A stretch of 64,000 bases of DNA from Entomomonas sp. E2T0 (GTDB lineage: Bacteria; Pseudomonadota; Gammaproteobacteria; Pseudomonadales; Pseudomonadaceae): contig NZ_CP094972.1 of the NCBI RefSeq assembly GCF_025985425.1, forward strand, positions 2,170,001 through 2,234,000, read 5' to 3'. The notes beneath the pieces were generated by a model. The model was not told where the DNA came from and did no database searches. It was given only the letters and a program-made list of their open reading frames with translations. A program made the translations under genes and the position numbers. Numbering within the stretch: position 1 is the first letter of the stretch; each line of letters starts with the position of its first letter. This document shows positions 52,697-61,409 of the stretch, piece after piece.

Positions 52697-53050
52697 TTAT
52701 CGACTTGAAGCTGCTTCATTAGCTTGGTTAAGAAGCCAAATAGCAATCACAATTAGCACAGCACCCACTAAGATACACATGCCCAGTTCTGCCCAAGTTT
52801 TTTTACCTTTTTGTACATCAGAGTAAACAGCTACGCCATACCAAGCTACAGCGATAAAAGCAATGACACAGATACCAATACCGATGATATTAGAACCTGC
52901 TTTAATCCATTCAAAAATCTGATCCAGTAAGCCACCTGAATCGTTAGGATTTTGCACCGCAGGTAATTTGGCATGTGCATTACCATAAGCTAGGGCACAC
53001 ATAATTAAAGCTAAATGCTCTTTTTTCATTTGTTTAAATCGTTTTAACAT
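52697..53050 (-). CDS. TIGR03745 / PFL_4702 family membrane protein (pilin-like)
   Basis: A 117-residue protein: signal-like N-terminus with an AHA cleavage-like site, then two TM segments (IIGIGICVIAFIAVAWYGVA; LGMCILVGAVLIVIAIWLL) joined by a charged loop (VQKGKKTW). This is the VirB2/TraA-like pilin profile. The gene order (RAQPRD, PFL_4701, PFL_4702, TIGR03750, PFL_4703) is standard for the GI-type T4SS. Confidence 0.85.
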   Translation of the reverse strand: MLKRFKQMKKEHLALIMCALAYGNAHAKLPAVQNPNDSGGLLDQIFEWIKAGSNIIGIGICVIAFIAVAWYGVAVYSDVQKGKKTWAELGMCILVGAVLIVIAIWLLNQANEAASSR

Positions 53051-53062
53051 GCATTGAGTCTC

Positions 53063-53293
53063 CTAAAGCACAACATAAAAGAAGATCCCTAGACCACAGG
53101 CTATACGAATTACACCACCACTGAGTTTGGCAAAAGTTAAGTTTCCTGAAGCCCACCCTCTATATAAAGTAACAACAGTCCATGCTGCCCATAAGAAAGC
53201 AATAGTTGCGATAAAGGCTGAATTTAAGAGACTTAACCGATCAATCGAAAAACCCGCAGCATTTTGGAATGCGCTGCTTTGTGCATCATTCAT
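53063..53293 (-). CDS. TIGR03758 / PFL_4701 family ICE protein
   Basis: A 76-residue membrane protein: MNDAQSSAFQNAAGFSID, then TM helix AFIATIAFLWAAWTVVTLYRGW and a second hydrophobic end (VIRIACGLGIFFYVVL). Start ATG 53293, with RBS AAGGGA 7-8 nt before it, is preferred to the ATG at 53371 because it gives the family's usual length and overlaps the preceding gene by only 8 bp. Confidence 0.85.
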   Translation of the reverse strand: MNDAQSSAFQNAAGFSIDRLSLLNSAFIATIAFLWAAWTVVTLYRGWASGNLTFAKLSGGVIRIACGLGIFFYVVL

Positions 53294-53612
53294 GAGCAGA
53301 TCCCTTGTTATCAATACGATAATCTGTATTAAGTTCAAATAACTGTCTCGGTTGAGCACGTGATGGTTCAAGGTAATGTAAAAGACCTTGACGAATAGCT
53401 TGTATATCTTTTTTTAGTCCAGGGTAATCAAAACTAAAACGATCATTTACAGAAGTAGTTGAATTAGCCTTACTCTGACTTGCTAAGACATCAATATTAT
53501 CTAATTGAATTAACATTAAACGCAGTTGCTCACGTTCATAATCTGAACCTGCCATTGCATTAAAACTAAATAAACTAAAAATAATAATGAAAGATCTTAT
53601 AAAAATGCTCAT
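53286..53612 (-). CDS. RAQPRD family integrating conjugative element protein
   Basis: A 108-residue exported protein: signal peptide (FIIIFSLFSFNAMA), YEREQLRLMLIQLDNIDVL and the name-giving motif SRAQPR (here SRAQPRQLFELNTDYR). First gene of the large T4SS operon reaching to traC; the transfer palindrome lies 70 nt upstream of its start. Function in the mating apparatus is unknown. Confidence 0.9.
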   Translation of the reverse strand: MSIFIRSFIIIFSLFSFNAMAGSDYEREQLRLMLIQLDNIDVLASQSKANSTTSVNDRFSFDYPGLKKDIQAIRQGLLHYLEPSRAQPRQLFELNTDYRIDNKGSAHE

Positions 53613-53682
53613 TAAACAAACTCCAATAAATGATGTTTCAGTGCTTAATGAGGATCTAATAAAAACAGAACAAAAACAGTGT

Positions 53683-53711
53683 CTAAATAAAAATTGGTCA
53701 TTTTTATTTAG
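53683..53711 (-). promoter_or_regulatory. 29-bp transfer-gene palindrome (RAQPRD operon copy)
   Basis: CTAAATAAAAA, 7-nt centre TTGGTCA, TTTTTATTTAG: perfect 11-bp arms. 70 nt from the RAQPRD start codon. In the gene direction TATTAG begins exactly 22 nt after the palindrome, and TATGTA at the same distance in the 62.1-kb copy, so it may replace a -35 box and bind an activator (inference). Confidence 0.8.
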
Positions 53712-53788
53712 AAAGGATATATTTAATTCTTAAGTACTTGATTAATTTTAATTGTATTATGAATGGCTTTTATAAAGGAGTTATAATT

Positions 53789-54733
53789 ATGGACAAAGGA
53801 GTAAAAAAGCTAGGTGAGATAAAATTTAAATTCTCGCATCTTTATATTATAGATATGCTTGGTGGTGAGGATAAAATTATTGAACTACCTCAAGAGGCTG
53901 TGGAAGATTGTAAAGATAGGATAAATACAGCAGAGCTTCTTCTTAAAAATCTTACTGGCAATAACGGATCATTTACCCTTAAGTATTGTAAAATCCATAA
54001 TAAACCAATGTTGGAAAATTTATTAGAAAAGATAAACGAGAATGTTAAAAAAGAAGGAGAATTCCCTATTTTACACTTCGAGTGTCATGGTCATAAGAGT
54101 AATTTAGGCTTAATGATTTCATCCACTAATAAACTTGTGAAATGGGATGAGCTTATTCCATATTTTATAGACATTAATAAATATACTAAAAATAATTTTG
54201 GTGTGGTATTAGCAAGTTGCAATGGTCTAGGTATTCTAGAATCTGTAGAAATACCTATGGGAAGTCCTTTTGGTTTTCTAATAGCAACTGACAAAGAGGT
54301 TGCAGATATTTATATTAAGCAGTTTATGGACTTTTATAATATTTTGTTTTATACAAATGATATATCAAGGGCAATGGAGAGTATTGCATCCGAATTTAAG
54401 TCTTTTATAAGTCAACAGTTATGTATAATTTTTATGTCTCATTTGCTATATTCACTTAAAGAACGCAAAAGTAGAAATGATTTTAAAGAGTATCTGACTA
54501 GTGAACTGAAAGATAACTTATCTTCTTCAAATTTAACTCCTATTAAAACTATTAGGAATGATGCCAAAAATAAAATAAAAAACATGAAATATTATTATGA
54601 GTTGTCTGCTAAGAGATTTCTTCATGGAGCAGAACCTTACCCTTACGAAGAAGTTGATGAACTTTTTCAGCAGTTAAAAAATGATAGAGAGGTGCAAATT
54701 ATACTGAAATCCCGAAAGGAGAAGAAAAAATGA
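53789..54733 (+). CDS. CHAT/caspase-like cysteine protease, first gene of a putative defence pair
   Basis: A 314-residue soluble protein. FPILHFECHGHKSNLGLMIS (histidines at about residues 99 and 101) and NFGVVLASCNGLGIL (Cys about 143) give the His-Cys dyad of CHAT/clan CD proteases: strand, H-G-H turn, then strand ending in SC-N-G. GSPFGFLIATDKEVADIYIK fits the next strand of that fold. Start ATG 53789 follows AAGGAG (8 nt); longer starts are less likely. It overlaps the next gene by ATGA. It lies plus-strand between two minus-strand T4SS operons, so it is an inserted cassette. Substrate unknown. Confidence 0.65.
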   Translation: MDKGVKKLGEIKFKFSHLYIIDMLGGEDKIIELPQEAVEDCKDRINTAELLLKNLTGNNGSFTLKYCKIHNKPMLENLLEKINENVKKEGEFPILHFECHGHKSNLGLMISSTNKLVKWDELIPYFIDINKYTKNNFGVVLASCNGLGILESVEIPMGSPFGFLIATDKEVADIYIKQFMDFYNILFYTNDISRAMESIASEFKSFISQQLCIIFMSHLLYSLKERKSRNDFKEYLTSELKDNLSSSNLTPIKTIRNDAKNKIKNMKYYYELSAKRFLHGAEPYPYEEVDELFQQLKNDREVQIILKSRKEKKK

Positions 54734-55668
54734 TGTTTTTTTCAGAATTATTGTCACCTTTATTAAAAATTGCCAGATTATTTCCTGCTTTTTTTGGGAA
54801 AAAGAAATCTCATCCTTTTAAAAAATTAGAGGCAAAGATTATTAATAGGTGTATTGTAGCGGAGTTGCCTGAAGTAATTCCTTTTAAAATAGTAAATGAA
54901 GCAGGGGATCAATATAAAGGTATTTATGTAATTGGTCTTTTAATCTGGAATACAGGCAATCAGGCGATTACCAAAAAAGATTTCCCTAAAAAAAATCCAT
55001 TAATTATAGAAATAGATAAAAATACTGAACTAGCAGGTTATGATGTAATTCCAGTATATGAGGAGATAAGCTGTAGTTTAGAAAAGATTGAAACAAATAA
55101 GTTAAGGTTAAGATTTGATTTTCTTAATCCTCAAGAATATGTTGTTATTCAGTTATTTGTAACTAGCGATCCTTATGTACCTGTTAATATTTGTGGGCGT
55201 TTTTCAGGACAGGAGGAGCCAATAGATCAGACAGCCTTAGAAGCTAAAGCTTCTTTATCAGAGAGATTTATTGCTTTTTTTATGCTCATATTGATTTTTA
55301 ATGCAATGCCTGTTTGTTTTATAGCATTAGGGTTTATCTATGTAAATTATGGATTTGATATGCTGATAAATGATATGGATAAAATACCTAGTTATTTATT
55401 AAGTTCAGTTTCCACAGGCGTAATAATGTGGCTTTTGTTTATTTATTCAAGACTAACTTACTGGTTTGAAAAAAAGAAATACCCTAAAGGTTATCCATTA
55501 ATGGCAGATTTGGAACTGCCTATCTGGGGAAGTGTTAAAGCTTTTTTTAATACTTTGTTTTTTGGGAAAAAGCAAAGAGTATCTGTATCCCTTTTTAATT
55601 GGGGTGAACCAGTCTTGTTGTCACACCGTAAAGTACCCCGAAAAAATGCTAATGATTGGGTTATTTAA
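54730..55668 (+). CDS. Membrane protein partner of the CHAT-like protease
   Basis: A 312-residue protein. Residues about 35-165 are a beta-rich domain (YVIGLLIWNTGNQAITKKDF, NPLIIEIDK, LRFDFLNPQEYVVIQLFV, NICGRFSG), then two TM helices (ERFIAFFMLILIFNAMPVCFI; LLSSVSTGVIMWLLFIY) and a basic C-terminus. Translation is coupled to the protease gene (ATGA). The Ig-like WNTGN domain plus TM layout is reminiscent of membrane effectors paired with sensor or protease genes in defence islands, but no named family is recognised. It ends overlapping the convergent gene by 8 bp. Confidence 0.6.
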   Translation: MMFFSELLSPLLKIARLFPAFFGKKKSHPFKKLEAKIINRCIVAELPEVIPFKIVNEAGDQYKGIYVIGLLIWNTGNQAITKKDFPKKNPLIIEIDKNTELAGYDVIPVYEEISCSLEKIETNKLRLRFDFLNPQEYVVIQLFVTSDPYVPVNICGRFSGQEEPIDQTALEAKASLSERFIAFFMLILIFNAMPVCFIALGFIYVNYGFDMLINDMDKIPSYLLSSVSTGVIMWLLFIYSRLTYWFEKKKYPKGYPLMADLELPIWGSVKAFFNTLFFGKKQRVSVSLFNWGEPVLLSHRKVPRKNANDWVI

Positions 55669-55957
55669 TTCTTTTCCAAAAAAACACTATCCCATCCGTA
55701 ATATTGTAAGCAGATCCAGTAGTAATACCTTGCTCCGTTGGCAATAAATCTATTGCGCGGAGTAGGGCTTGAGTACTCACTAATTCATAGCCTTGTTCTT
55801 CATAATGTTTCATGTGTTCTTGGATTTGATTATTAAATAACAGTGTCTCAGGTGTTTTAGGCTGTTCTTTGTTCTTAAACAGTTTATTTATAAATCCTGA
55901 TTTTTGTTCAATAGTGTGAGGTACAACTAAATAACTAGAAGTGTGTTGAATGGCCAT
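55661..55957 (-). CDS. Small hypothetical protein of the T4SS operon
   Basis: A 98-residue soluble protein; HYEEQGYELVSTQALLRAI in the middle and GIVFFWKRIK at the end give a strand-helix-strand profile of DUF4177-like type, but family membership is uncertain. It is the last gene of the 62.0-55.7 kb minus-strand operon, 10 bp after the TIGR03747 gene. Confidence 0.6.
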   Translation of the reverse strand: MAIQHTSSYLVVPHTIEQKSGFINKLFKNKEQPKTPETLLFNNQIQEHMKHYEEQGYELVSTQALLRAIDLLPTEQGITTGSAYNITDGIVFFWKRIK

Positions 55958-55967
55958 AAAGAACTCC

Positions 55968-56702
55968 TTATAAATATTTTTTAAACGTTGCAGCAGTAAT
56001 AGTAATTGCTAAACCAAGTGCAAAAGCACAAGGCATCAGTATTAACAATGGGTTTACAGAAATAGGGCAAGATAAATAAATTAACCAGGGCGCAACAGTT
56101 AATGTTGGAATATACCGTTTAGCTCGATGATAGATAAAGCTAGACTCACGACCTGCACCAAAGCGACGTAGATCCCGTCTTACTAAACCTTCTGTAATAC
56201 CTGTTAGGGAAGCCAATGCAAATAATGGAATAGATAAGATTAGAACACTTAATCTAACAATAAATGTTAATGTGACATAAATAATGGCCATTAGATAATC
56301 TTCAATGGTTATATAGATTGAAGATAAGGTGCTACTTATATCACTACCATACATACTGTTATAGCGCGCTTTTTGGGTAAACTCAACAAAGCCAGTTTTC
56401 TCAAATCCCCATGTATAAGCTTGATCTAATAACCAATGGGCAGTAGTGACAGGTTCAGCCATTAATAGCGATTGCTTGAAACTATCATTAAGCCATCCTA
56501 ACTCCACTTTAAACATCTGCTCACTGTGGTGCCATCCCTCGTTATTCCAGAAGAAATAGATGCCCATCCATTCAAAAATAACCGATAAGAATAAAGAAAA
56601 TAGTAAAATCATAAAAATACGTATCAATAAACTAATGAGTTTACCTAACATTCCCTGACGTTTATTTTGTACATTTTCTGCGGCACTGACTGAGCTAGAC
56701 AT
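55968..56702 (-). CDS. TIGR03747 / PFL_4697 family ICE membrane protein
   Basis: A 244-residue protein with an N-terminal TM (LLIRIFMILLFSLFLSVIFEWMGIYFFW), W-rich periplasmic part (NNEGWHHSEQM, EPVTTAHWLLDQAY), and more TM segments (YLMAIIYVTLTFIVRLSVLIL; TVAPWLIYLSCPISVNPLLIL). GLVRRDLRRFGAGRESSFIYHRAKR is the conserved cytoplasmic loop. A known neighbour of TraD in GI-type systems. Confidence 0.85.
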   Translation of the reverse strand: MSSSVSAAENVQNKRQGMLGKLISLLIRIFMILLFSLFLSVIFEWMGIYFFWNNEGWHHSEQMFKVELGWLNDSFKQSLLMAEPVTTAHWLLDQAYTWGFEKTGFVEFTQKARYNSMYGSDISSTLSSIYITIEDYLMAIIYVTLTFIVRLSVLILSIPLFALASLTGITEGLVRRDLRRFGAGRESSFIYHRAKRYIPTLTVAPWLIYLSCPISVNPLLILMPCAFALGLAITITAATFKKYL

Positions 56703-56711
56703 AGTGATTCC

Positions 56712-57029
56712 TTAATGAATACTAGAAATATCTATATTTAAATACAGTAAAACAGAGCCTACACAGGGATCTTCTACCATTAATGCTTCTTTAGGTGACT
56801 CTAATTCATTGGTATACTTGTTGCCTAACTGCACATCCACCTTTCTTGGTAAAAAACCAAGTTTCTGTAATTCATCTATTAGCATTTCTTCAGAGTCCAA
56901 TTTAAATAGGCTTTCTTTACTCACCGTTTGTTGTAACAACTCCGAAGGAGAGCTTTGATCTTCACAGTTAAAAAGGGTGATAGATTCGATAACAGTTTTG
57001 GTATTGTTTATATTAGTCATAGGAAACAT
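56712..57029 (-). CDS. Small hypothetical protein between traD and the TIGR03747 gene
   Basis: A 105-residue acidic protein with no recognised family, starting 2 bp after traD. ATG 57020 is an alternative start; neither has a clear ribosome site. KLGFLPRKVDVQLGNKYTNELESPKEAL suggests a soluble fold. Genes of this size occur at the same place in related ICEs, but I cannot name the family. Confidence 0.5.
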   Translation of the reverse strand: MFPMTNINNTKTVIESITLFNCEDQSSPSELLQQTVSKESLFKLDSEEMLIDELQKLGFLPRKVDVQLGNKYTNELESPKEALMVEDPCVGSVLLYLNIDISSIH

Positions 57030-57031
57030 TA

Positions 57032-59248
57032 CTATTCATCCAAATAATCATATTGCGCTATAGGCTCTTGTACTTGATTAGTCATAGAAATATCATTTAA
57101 AAAATCCTGATCAATCACCTCATCAGGTATTGTTGCAGGTATATCAGTATAGGATTGTATTAGCTCATTAAAGCCATCAATGGTAGTAGGACCTGTTATT
57201 GATGATTTCCACCATTCACCTGCACTGGCGTTATAGGTATTACGCATATCATTAACAATGTCCTGAAGGTTTTCAGGAAGAATGTCATCAGGATCGGGTT
57301 TAGGTAATGGCATTCTTACTTTCCATAATTCTCCACCTTCTTGCAATGAAAACATCTGACCTTTAGGTAGCTTAGTCATAATGGCAGGTTCTAGCATAGG
57401 TACACTGGTTTGACTAACACGATCTTGTGATGAGGATGTAAACTCTGTATTGGCTGTTGGATCTGCTACATCCGTAGCACCCGATACGAGGGTATTGGTT
57501 AAAATATTTACTTTAGGTAATTGGTTAGTGAGTAACTCCCCCGTTTTAGGTTCACGTACTCTAAGCATTTGCAGATTATTAAAGTTACCTATTACCTGAC
57601 CTGCTTTAGCCGCATTGCCTATACGTGCTTCAATATCACTTAGGGTTTGCGTATAAGCAGTCACTTGAATACCTGCACCCCCCCCTTTATTGATTAAAGG
57701 AATAAACTCATCGCCCATTAACTCATTGAACTCATCCGCATGAATATTAATAGGTATTTTTTTAGTATCAGCTGCGCCTGGTAAACCTTCATTTATACCA
57801 TGCTTATAAATCCAACCTGCTACGGATACTAAATCAGCAAACATCGAGTTCCCCACAGCAGCAGCAACTTCTGTATCCGACATTGCATCAAGGCCAACAT
57901 ACACCACACCACGTTTACGAATAACCTGCATCCAATCAAAGATTGGGCGATCATCCGTTAAATCTGAATAATTAGGAGCTAATAATTCAGCGGTCTTACC
58001 AGAGGTGAGCTTCTCAAGTAAAGGCAGTAGGGAAGCCACAATCTTATCAAAGTAAGTTTTATCATAACGTATTGCTGAACGTAAACCATCCAACACGGGC
58101 TCATAGGTTTTAGAGGCCGAAATATACTGATCAATAGCAATAACCCGTCTTTCCCTGCCTTTCATATTAAAAGGTAGATTTCTTTCATCTATACTGCCTT
58201 CAATTTTTACAATTATTTCAGCAGCATTAGGTTGATGTTTATTGAAATACGTCATGGCATACTCAACAAATAACTCATCCATATTGATCACATAACGGGC
58301 AATTTGTGCATAATCAGGGCGTTTACCAAGGCCTACTAAGGCTCTAGCAATAATATTCACAAATCGCCAAGCAAACTCTTTAAATGCTGCACTATTACCC
58401 GATCCACTTAATTGACCTGCTACCCTAGAAGCTACCTCAGAAACACGTCCAAAACGTCCTACCGCGTTATAACGAGCTGATAATTCAGGGTGGCCTAGAT
58501 GGAACATATAAAACTCATTTAAACGACCTGCACGTTTACATTCTGCATAGACACGTTTAAGAAGATCAGCGTCACCTTTCGGGTCAAATACAATAACCAC
58601 ATCACCACGATGAATGTCTTGGGTTACATAGAGCTCGCAAAGCCTAGTTTTACCCACACGAGTCGTACCAAAAACAACGGTATGACCAACACGCTCGCCC
58701 AAAGGTAAATAAGCATCTGCTTCATTCGGTTCTACACCATGTATAGTGGATTTACCACCAACAGGGGGTAATGGTCGCACTGGGTTATACCAGGCATCTT
58801 TTTGGGTAAACTTAGCAATAGAGGATAACGGGGTATTTTCAAGTTTCTTTTCTAAATAACGAGCAAAATTAAATAAACCCGAAGGCGTAATATACTTCTG
58901 AACATTAGGATCTTCTGCATCCAATAAACGTTGAGTATGCTCTCTAGTCCATTTAAAACCTTTACCCATAAAAAGGTATTGTTTGCTAACAGGTACTTGT
59001 TTAGAGGTCATTTCATAACGAGGTAAACGTTTAATATTACGTTGATAACGTAACACCTCGTAGCCTTCTTTAGCTCGCACTGCACCAAACGCACCAAAGC
59101 CTAACGCAGTGTAAATCCCAATTTGTGGGGTGAGGGCAAAAGCCCAAGGAGAATATAAACATAAACCTGCCGAACTAAAACATACAGCAGCTGTATAGAG
59201 TTCAACAGGTGGTCTTAGTTTAGTTTCAAGTATATGCTTTTTTGCCAT
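57032..59248 (-). CDS. traD: Conjugative coupling factor TraD (TIGR03743, SXT/TOL subfamily)
   Basis: A 738-residue T4CP that links the relaxosome to the pore and pumps DNA. N-terminal TM region (ELYTAAVCFSSAGLCLYSPWAF; TPQIGIYTALGFGAFGAV), Walker A GTTRVGKTRL (about residue 197), Walker B PINIHADEFNEL (about residue 502) and the C-terminal ITGPTTIDGFNEL region. Its ribosome site lies in a 27-bp sequence also present upstream of the relaxase gene, which could coordinate translation of both relaxosome partners. Confidence 0.92.
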   Translation of the reverse strand: MAKKHILETKLRPPVELYTAAVCFSSAGLCLYSPWAFALTPQIGIYTALGFGAFGAVRAKEGYEVLRYQRNIKRLPRYEMTSKQVPVSKQYLFMGKGFKWTREHTQRLLDAEDPNVQKYITPSGLFNFARYLEKKLENTPLSSIAKFTQKDAWYNPVRPLPPVGGKSTIHGVEPNEADAYLPLGERVGHTVVFGTTRVGKTRLCELYVTQDIHRGDVVIVFDPKGDADLLKRVYAECKRAGRLNEFYMFHLGHPELSARYNAVGRFGRVSEVASRVAGQLSGSGNSAAFKEFAWRFVNIIARALVGLGKRPDYAQIARYVINMDELFVEYAMTYFNKHQPNAAEIIVKIEGSIDERNLPFNMKGRERRVIAIDQYISASKTYEPVLDGLRSAIRYDKTYFDKIVASLLPLLEKLTSGKTAELLAPNYSDLTDDRPIFDWMQVIRKRGVVYVGLDAMSDTEVAAAVGNSMFADLVSVAGWIYKHGINEGLPGAADTKKIPINIHADEFNELMGDEFIPLINKGGGAGIQVTAYTQTLSDIEARIGNAAKAGQVIGNFNNLQMLRVREPKTGELLTNQLPKVNILTNTLVSGATDVADPTANTEFTSSSQDRVSQTSVPMLEPAIMTKLPKGQMFSLQEGGELWKVRMPLPKPDPDDILPENLQDIVNDMRNTYNASAGEWWKSSITGPTTIDGFNELIQSYTDIPATIPDEVIDQDFLNDISMTNQVQEPIAQYDYLDE

Positions 59249-59275
59249 AGCCTTTTCCCTCGTAAAAAGCCTTTT
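59249..59275 (-). repeat. 27-bp repeat shared with the relaxase leader (copy 2)
   Basis: Fills the gap between the PFL_4695-type gene and traD and supplies GAGG as ribosome site. Identical to 11429-11455 apart from one base. Confidence 0.8.
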
Positions 59276-59277
59276 GG

Positions 59278-59817
59278 TTACTGCTCAATGGCTGTGGCAG
59301 TAATTAATACAGGGTAGTGGGAGAGTGCTAAACGATCAGCAATATCATCACCAGAAACAGGTAATATCATTAAATTAGGAGCTAGTTTTTTTAACTGATT
59401 TAAGCTGCTATTAGTTTTTACATTAACCACTAAACCGACTGCTTGTAGCTTTTCTAATGCCACGACACGTTCTTTTAACCAAGCTACTGATAGGTCATCA
59501 TCACCTATCATAAAAAAAGGCCTGATAAGTCCATTAGCATTGATAACTCTTGGTTCAACTTTACCAGGAGAAAGTTTGTCACTAATAATGGGTAACATGG
59601 CAGCTTCATTGACTGGCTTAATGTTTAGAGCAGGTATTTTTTTGATAGGTTTTGAATTATCTTGCACATTCAAAGATTGGTAGTATTTAAGAGCTGAACT
59701 ATTACTACGATCAACTACTACAGTAAGCTGCTTATCTGGATTAGCCATTGTAATTGCACTAGAACAAACAAGACATATACTGATAAAAAAAGTATTTATA
59801 CTATTTATATTTAACAT
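59278..59817 (-). CDS. TIGR03765 / PFL_4695 family ICE protein
   Basis: A 179-residue exported protein: signal peptide (TFFISICLVCSSAITMA), then LNIKPVNEAAMLPIISDKLSPGKVEPR, PFFMIGDDDLSVAWLKER, AVGLVVNV, LMILPVSGDDIADRL and HYPVLITATAIEQ, all matching the PFL_4695 family throughout. Function in transfer unknown. It precedes traD. Confidence 0.9.
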   Translation of the reverse strand: MLNINSINTFFISICLVCSSAITMANPDKQLTVVVDRSNSSALKYYQSLNVQDNSKPIKKIPALNIKPVNEAAMLPIISDKLSPGKVEPRVINANGLIRPFFMIGDDDLSVAWLKERVVALEKLQAVGLVVNVKTNSSLNQLKKLAPNLMILPVSGDDIADRLALSHYPVLITATAIEQ

Positions 59818-59870
59818 AGAGATTACCTAATAAAAAAATGACATCCCTGTCTATGAGCCGAAACAGTTAA

Positions 59871-60650
59871 TTACTTACTACGAACTAATTGTCCGTTGAC
59901 CTCTTGGAATGTGGCAGGTAAGGGAATACTGTCATTACCTACTGTTTTCCAGAGCTTAGAACCATGATTAAGGGTGATTGATTTACTAAGAACTTTCTGA
60001 GGTGTAATGCCTGTTTTAGTTGCCCATTTCCTAATAACACTGTCATCGTTATTACTGTCAATCATATAAATATCAAAGTTTACATTGGTTTTTTGAAGGT
60101 CTTTGACTTGCTTATCACACGTAGCACAATTTTGTTTGATAAATACCGAGAGACGTTGGCTTGTTGCTACAGACATAGAGTCATTAGTGACTTTAGCTTT
60201 ACCTAAATTTTCTACAGGTAATCTATTAGGGTAAAGGCGTTTAAATGCTGCTGTATAAGCTCTTTGATAAGCTAATTCTTTTTCGACACGTTCAAACTCC
60301 ATCTTTACTTGTAGTTCAGCGTATTTTTGACGTTCTGCATCTGTTTCAGCTTCAATACCTAGTGTTGTTAAGGGATCTAGGTTAGGCGACCAATATCCAC
60401 GAGGTCCCTTCTTAATCTCCTCAAACTTTTGCCACTCTTGCTCAGTGACTCCCCACCGAGCAGCTTGTTCTTCTTGGTATTTTTTTTGGGTACTCTCTGT
60501 AATAGAGGAATAGCTTTGATTAACACTACCAAGCTTTTGTTCAGTTTGTTGTGTTTGCATTGTAGGAGAATTGGGCGTAGGCAATTTAGCGTACGTATAA
60601 GAGGTGGTAATACTTAATAAAACGATAGACACTATTTTTTTGTTGAACAT
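59871..60650 (-). CDS. TIGR03759 / PFL_4693 family ICE protein
   Basis: A 259-residue exported protein: signal peptide (IVSIVLLSITTSYTYA); the family motif WGVTEQEWQKFEEIKKGPRG then YWSPNLDPLTTLGIEA; and a C-terminal thioredoxin-like part (VFIKQNCATCDKQVKDLQ, with a CxxC-like CATC). Probably a periplasmic redox-related assembly factor of the T4SS; the CATC Cys pair is the visible basis. Confidence 0.88.
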   Translation of the reverse strand: MFNKKIVSIVLLSITTSYTYAKLPTPNSPTMQTQQTEQKLGSVNQSYSSITESTQKKYQEEQAARWGVTEQEWQKFEEIKKGPRGYWSPNLDPLTTLGIEAETDAERQKYAELQVKMEFERVEKELAYQRAYTAAFKRLYPNRLPVENLGKAKVTNDSMSVATSQRLSVFIKQNCATCDKQVKDLQKTNVNFDIYMIDSNNDDSVIRKWATKTGITPQKVLSKSITLNHGSKLWKTVGNDSIPLPATFQEVNGQLVRSK

Positions 60651-60662
60651 GATTAAACTCCA

Positions 60663-61409
60663 TTAACGAATAGTAATAACTTGTTGGCGAGTACCTACAT
60701 TAAATACAACTGCATTTGTTCTAATGCTTTTCAGTTGCCAACTACGGTAACTATCACCTGTGCGTAATAATTTAATTTGATTCAGACTATATGACTTAGA
60801 AGGAGCAACAGAGACAAACAACTCTCCACCACGAGACTCAATACCTAGCACTGAGAAAGGAGGAACTAAGGTTTTTACTACAGGCTTTTTTTGTTGTGCT
60901 ATAGCAGGGGAGTCAACGGTAATACTTAGTGGACTTGTTTGATGTTGTTTATTAATAGCAGCTGTAATATTAGTTTTATTTAACTCATAGACTCTCTGAT
61001 TTAAGTCTTTTAACTGAAATTGTAAGGTACTCATTTGGTTTTGCAGGGTACTTAAATCCTCAAAGCTAGGTCTATTATCATCTTCTCGTTTTTGGTTTAA
61101 GGCTTGATCTAATTGATACTGCTGAACTTCATCCGTCCGTCTAGATAAACTTACCACTGTTTTTTCCATTTCTTTAACAGTCTTATAAGTACTTTGGCCA
61201 TCACGGACTAATACATTAATCTGCTCTTTATCATTGGAAATACGTTCATTTAATTCAGTAAGCTGATTTTGTTGTACCTTAATTTGATCAGATAAGTTAT
61301 CTCTGGAATATGTTTGGTAGGCAATAAAAAGCCATAGCAAAGCGATGGAAGTGTAAATAAAAGGCTTACTATCTAAAAAATTACAGAGCTTATTTAATAT
61401 GTCTTTCAT
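60663..61409 (-). CDS. Coiled-coil membrane-anchored T4SS-operon protein
   Basis: A 248-residue protein: TM helix (PFIYTSIALLWLFIAYQTY), coiled coil (about residues 35-145; LTELNERISNDKEQINVLV) and a small C-terminal domain (PPFSVLGIESRGGELFVSVAP to the end). It sits between PilL and the PFL_4693 gene. The C-terminal part resembles pilus-assembly PilP/PilO-like beta modules in outline, but no family is claimed. Confidence 0.65.
   Translation of the reverse strand: MKDILNKLCNFLDSKPFIYTSIALLWLFIAYQTYSRDNLSDQIKVQQNQLTELNERISNDKEQINVLVRDGQSTYKTVKEMEKTVVSLSRRTDEVQQYQLDQALNQKREDDNRPSFEDLSTLQNQMSTLQFQLKDLNQRVYELNKTNITAAINKQHQTSPLSITVDSPAIAQQKKPVVKTLVPPFSVLGIESRGGELFVSVAPSKSYSLNQIKLLRTGDSYRSWQLKSIRTNAVVFNVGTRQQVITIR

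Noticed and set aside
53371-53371. Upstream start at 53371 for the PFL_4701-type gene
   Set aside because: It would overlap the RAQPRD gene by 86 bp and add residues not seen in the family; ATG 53293 is better.
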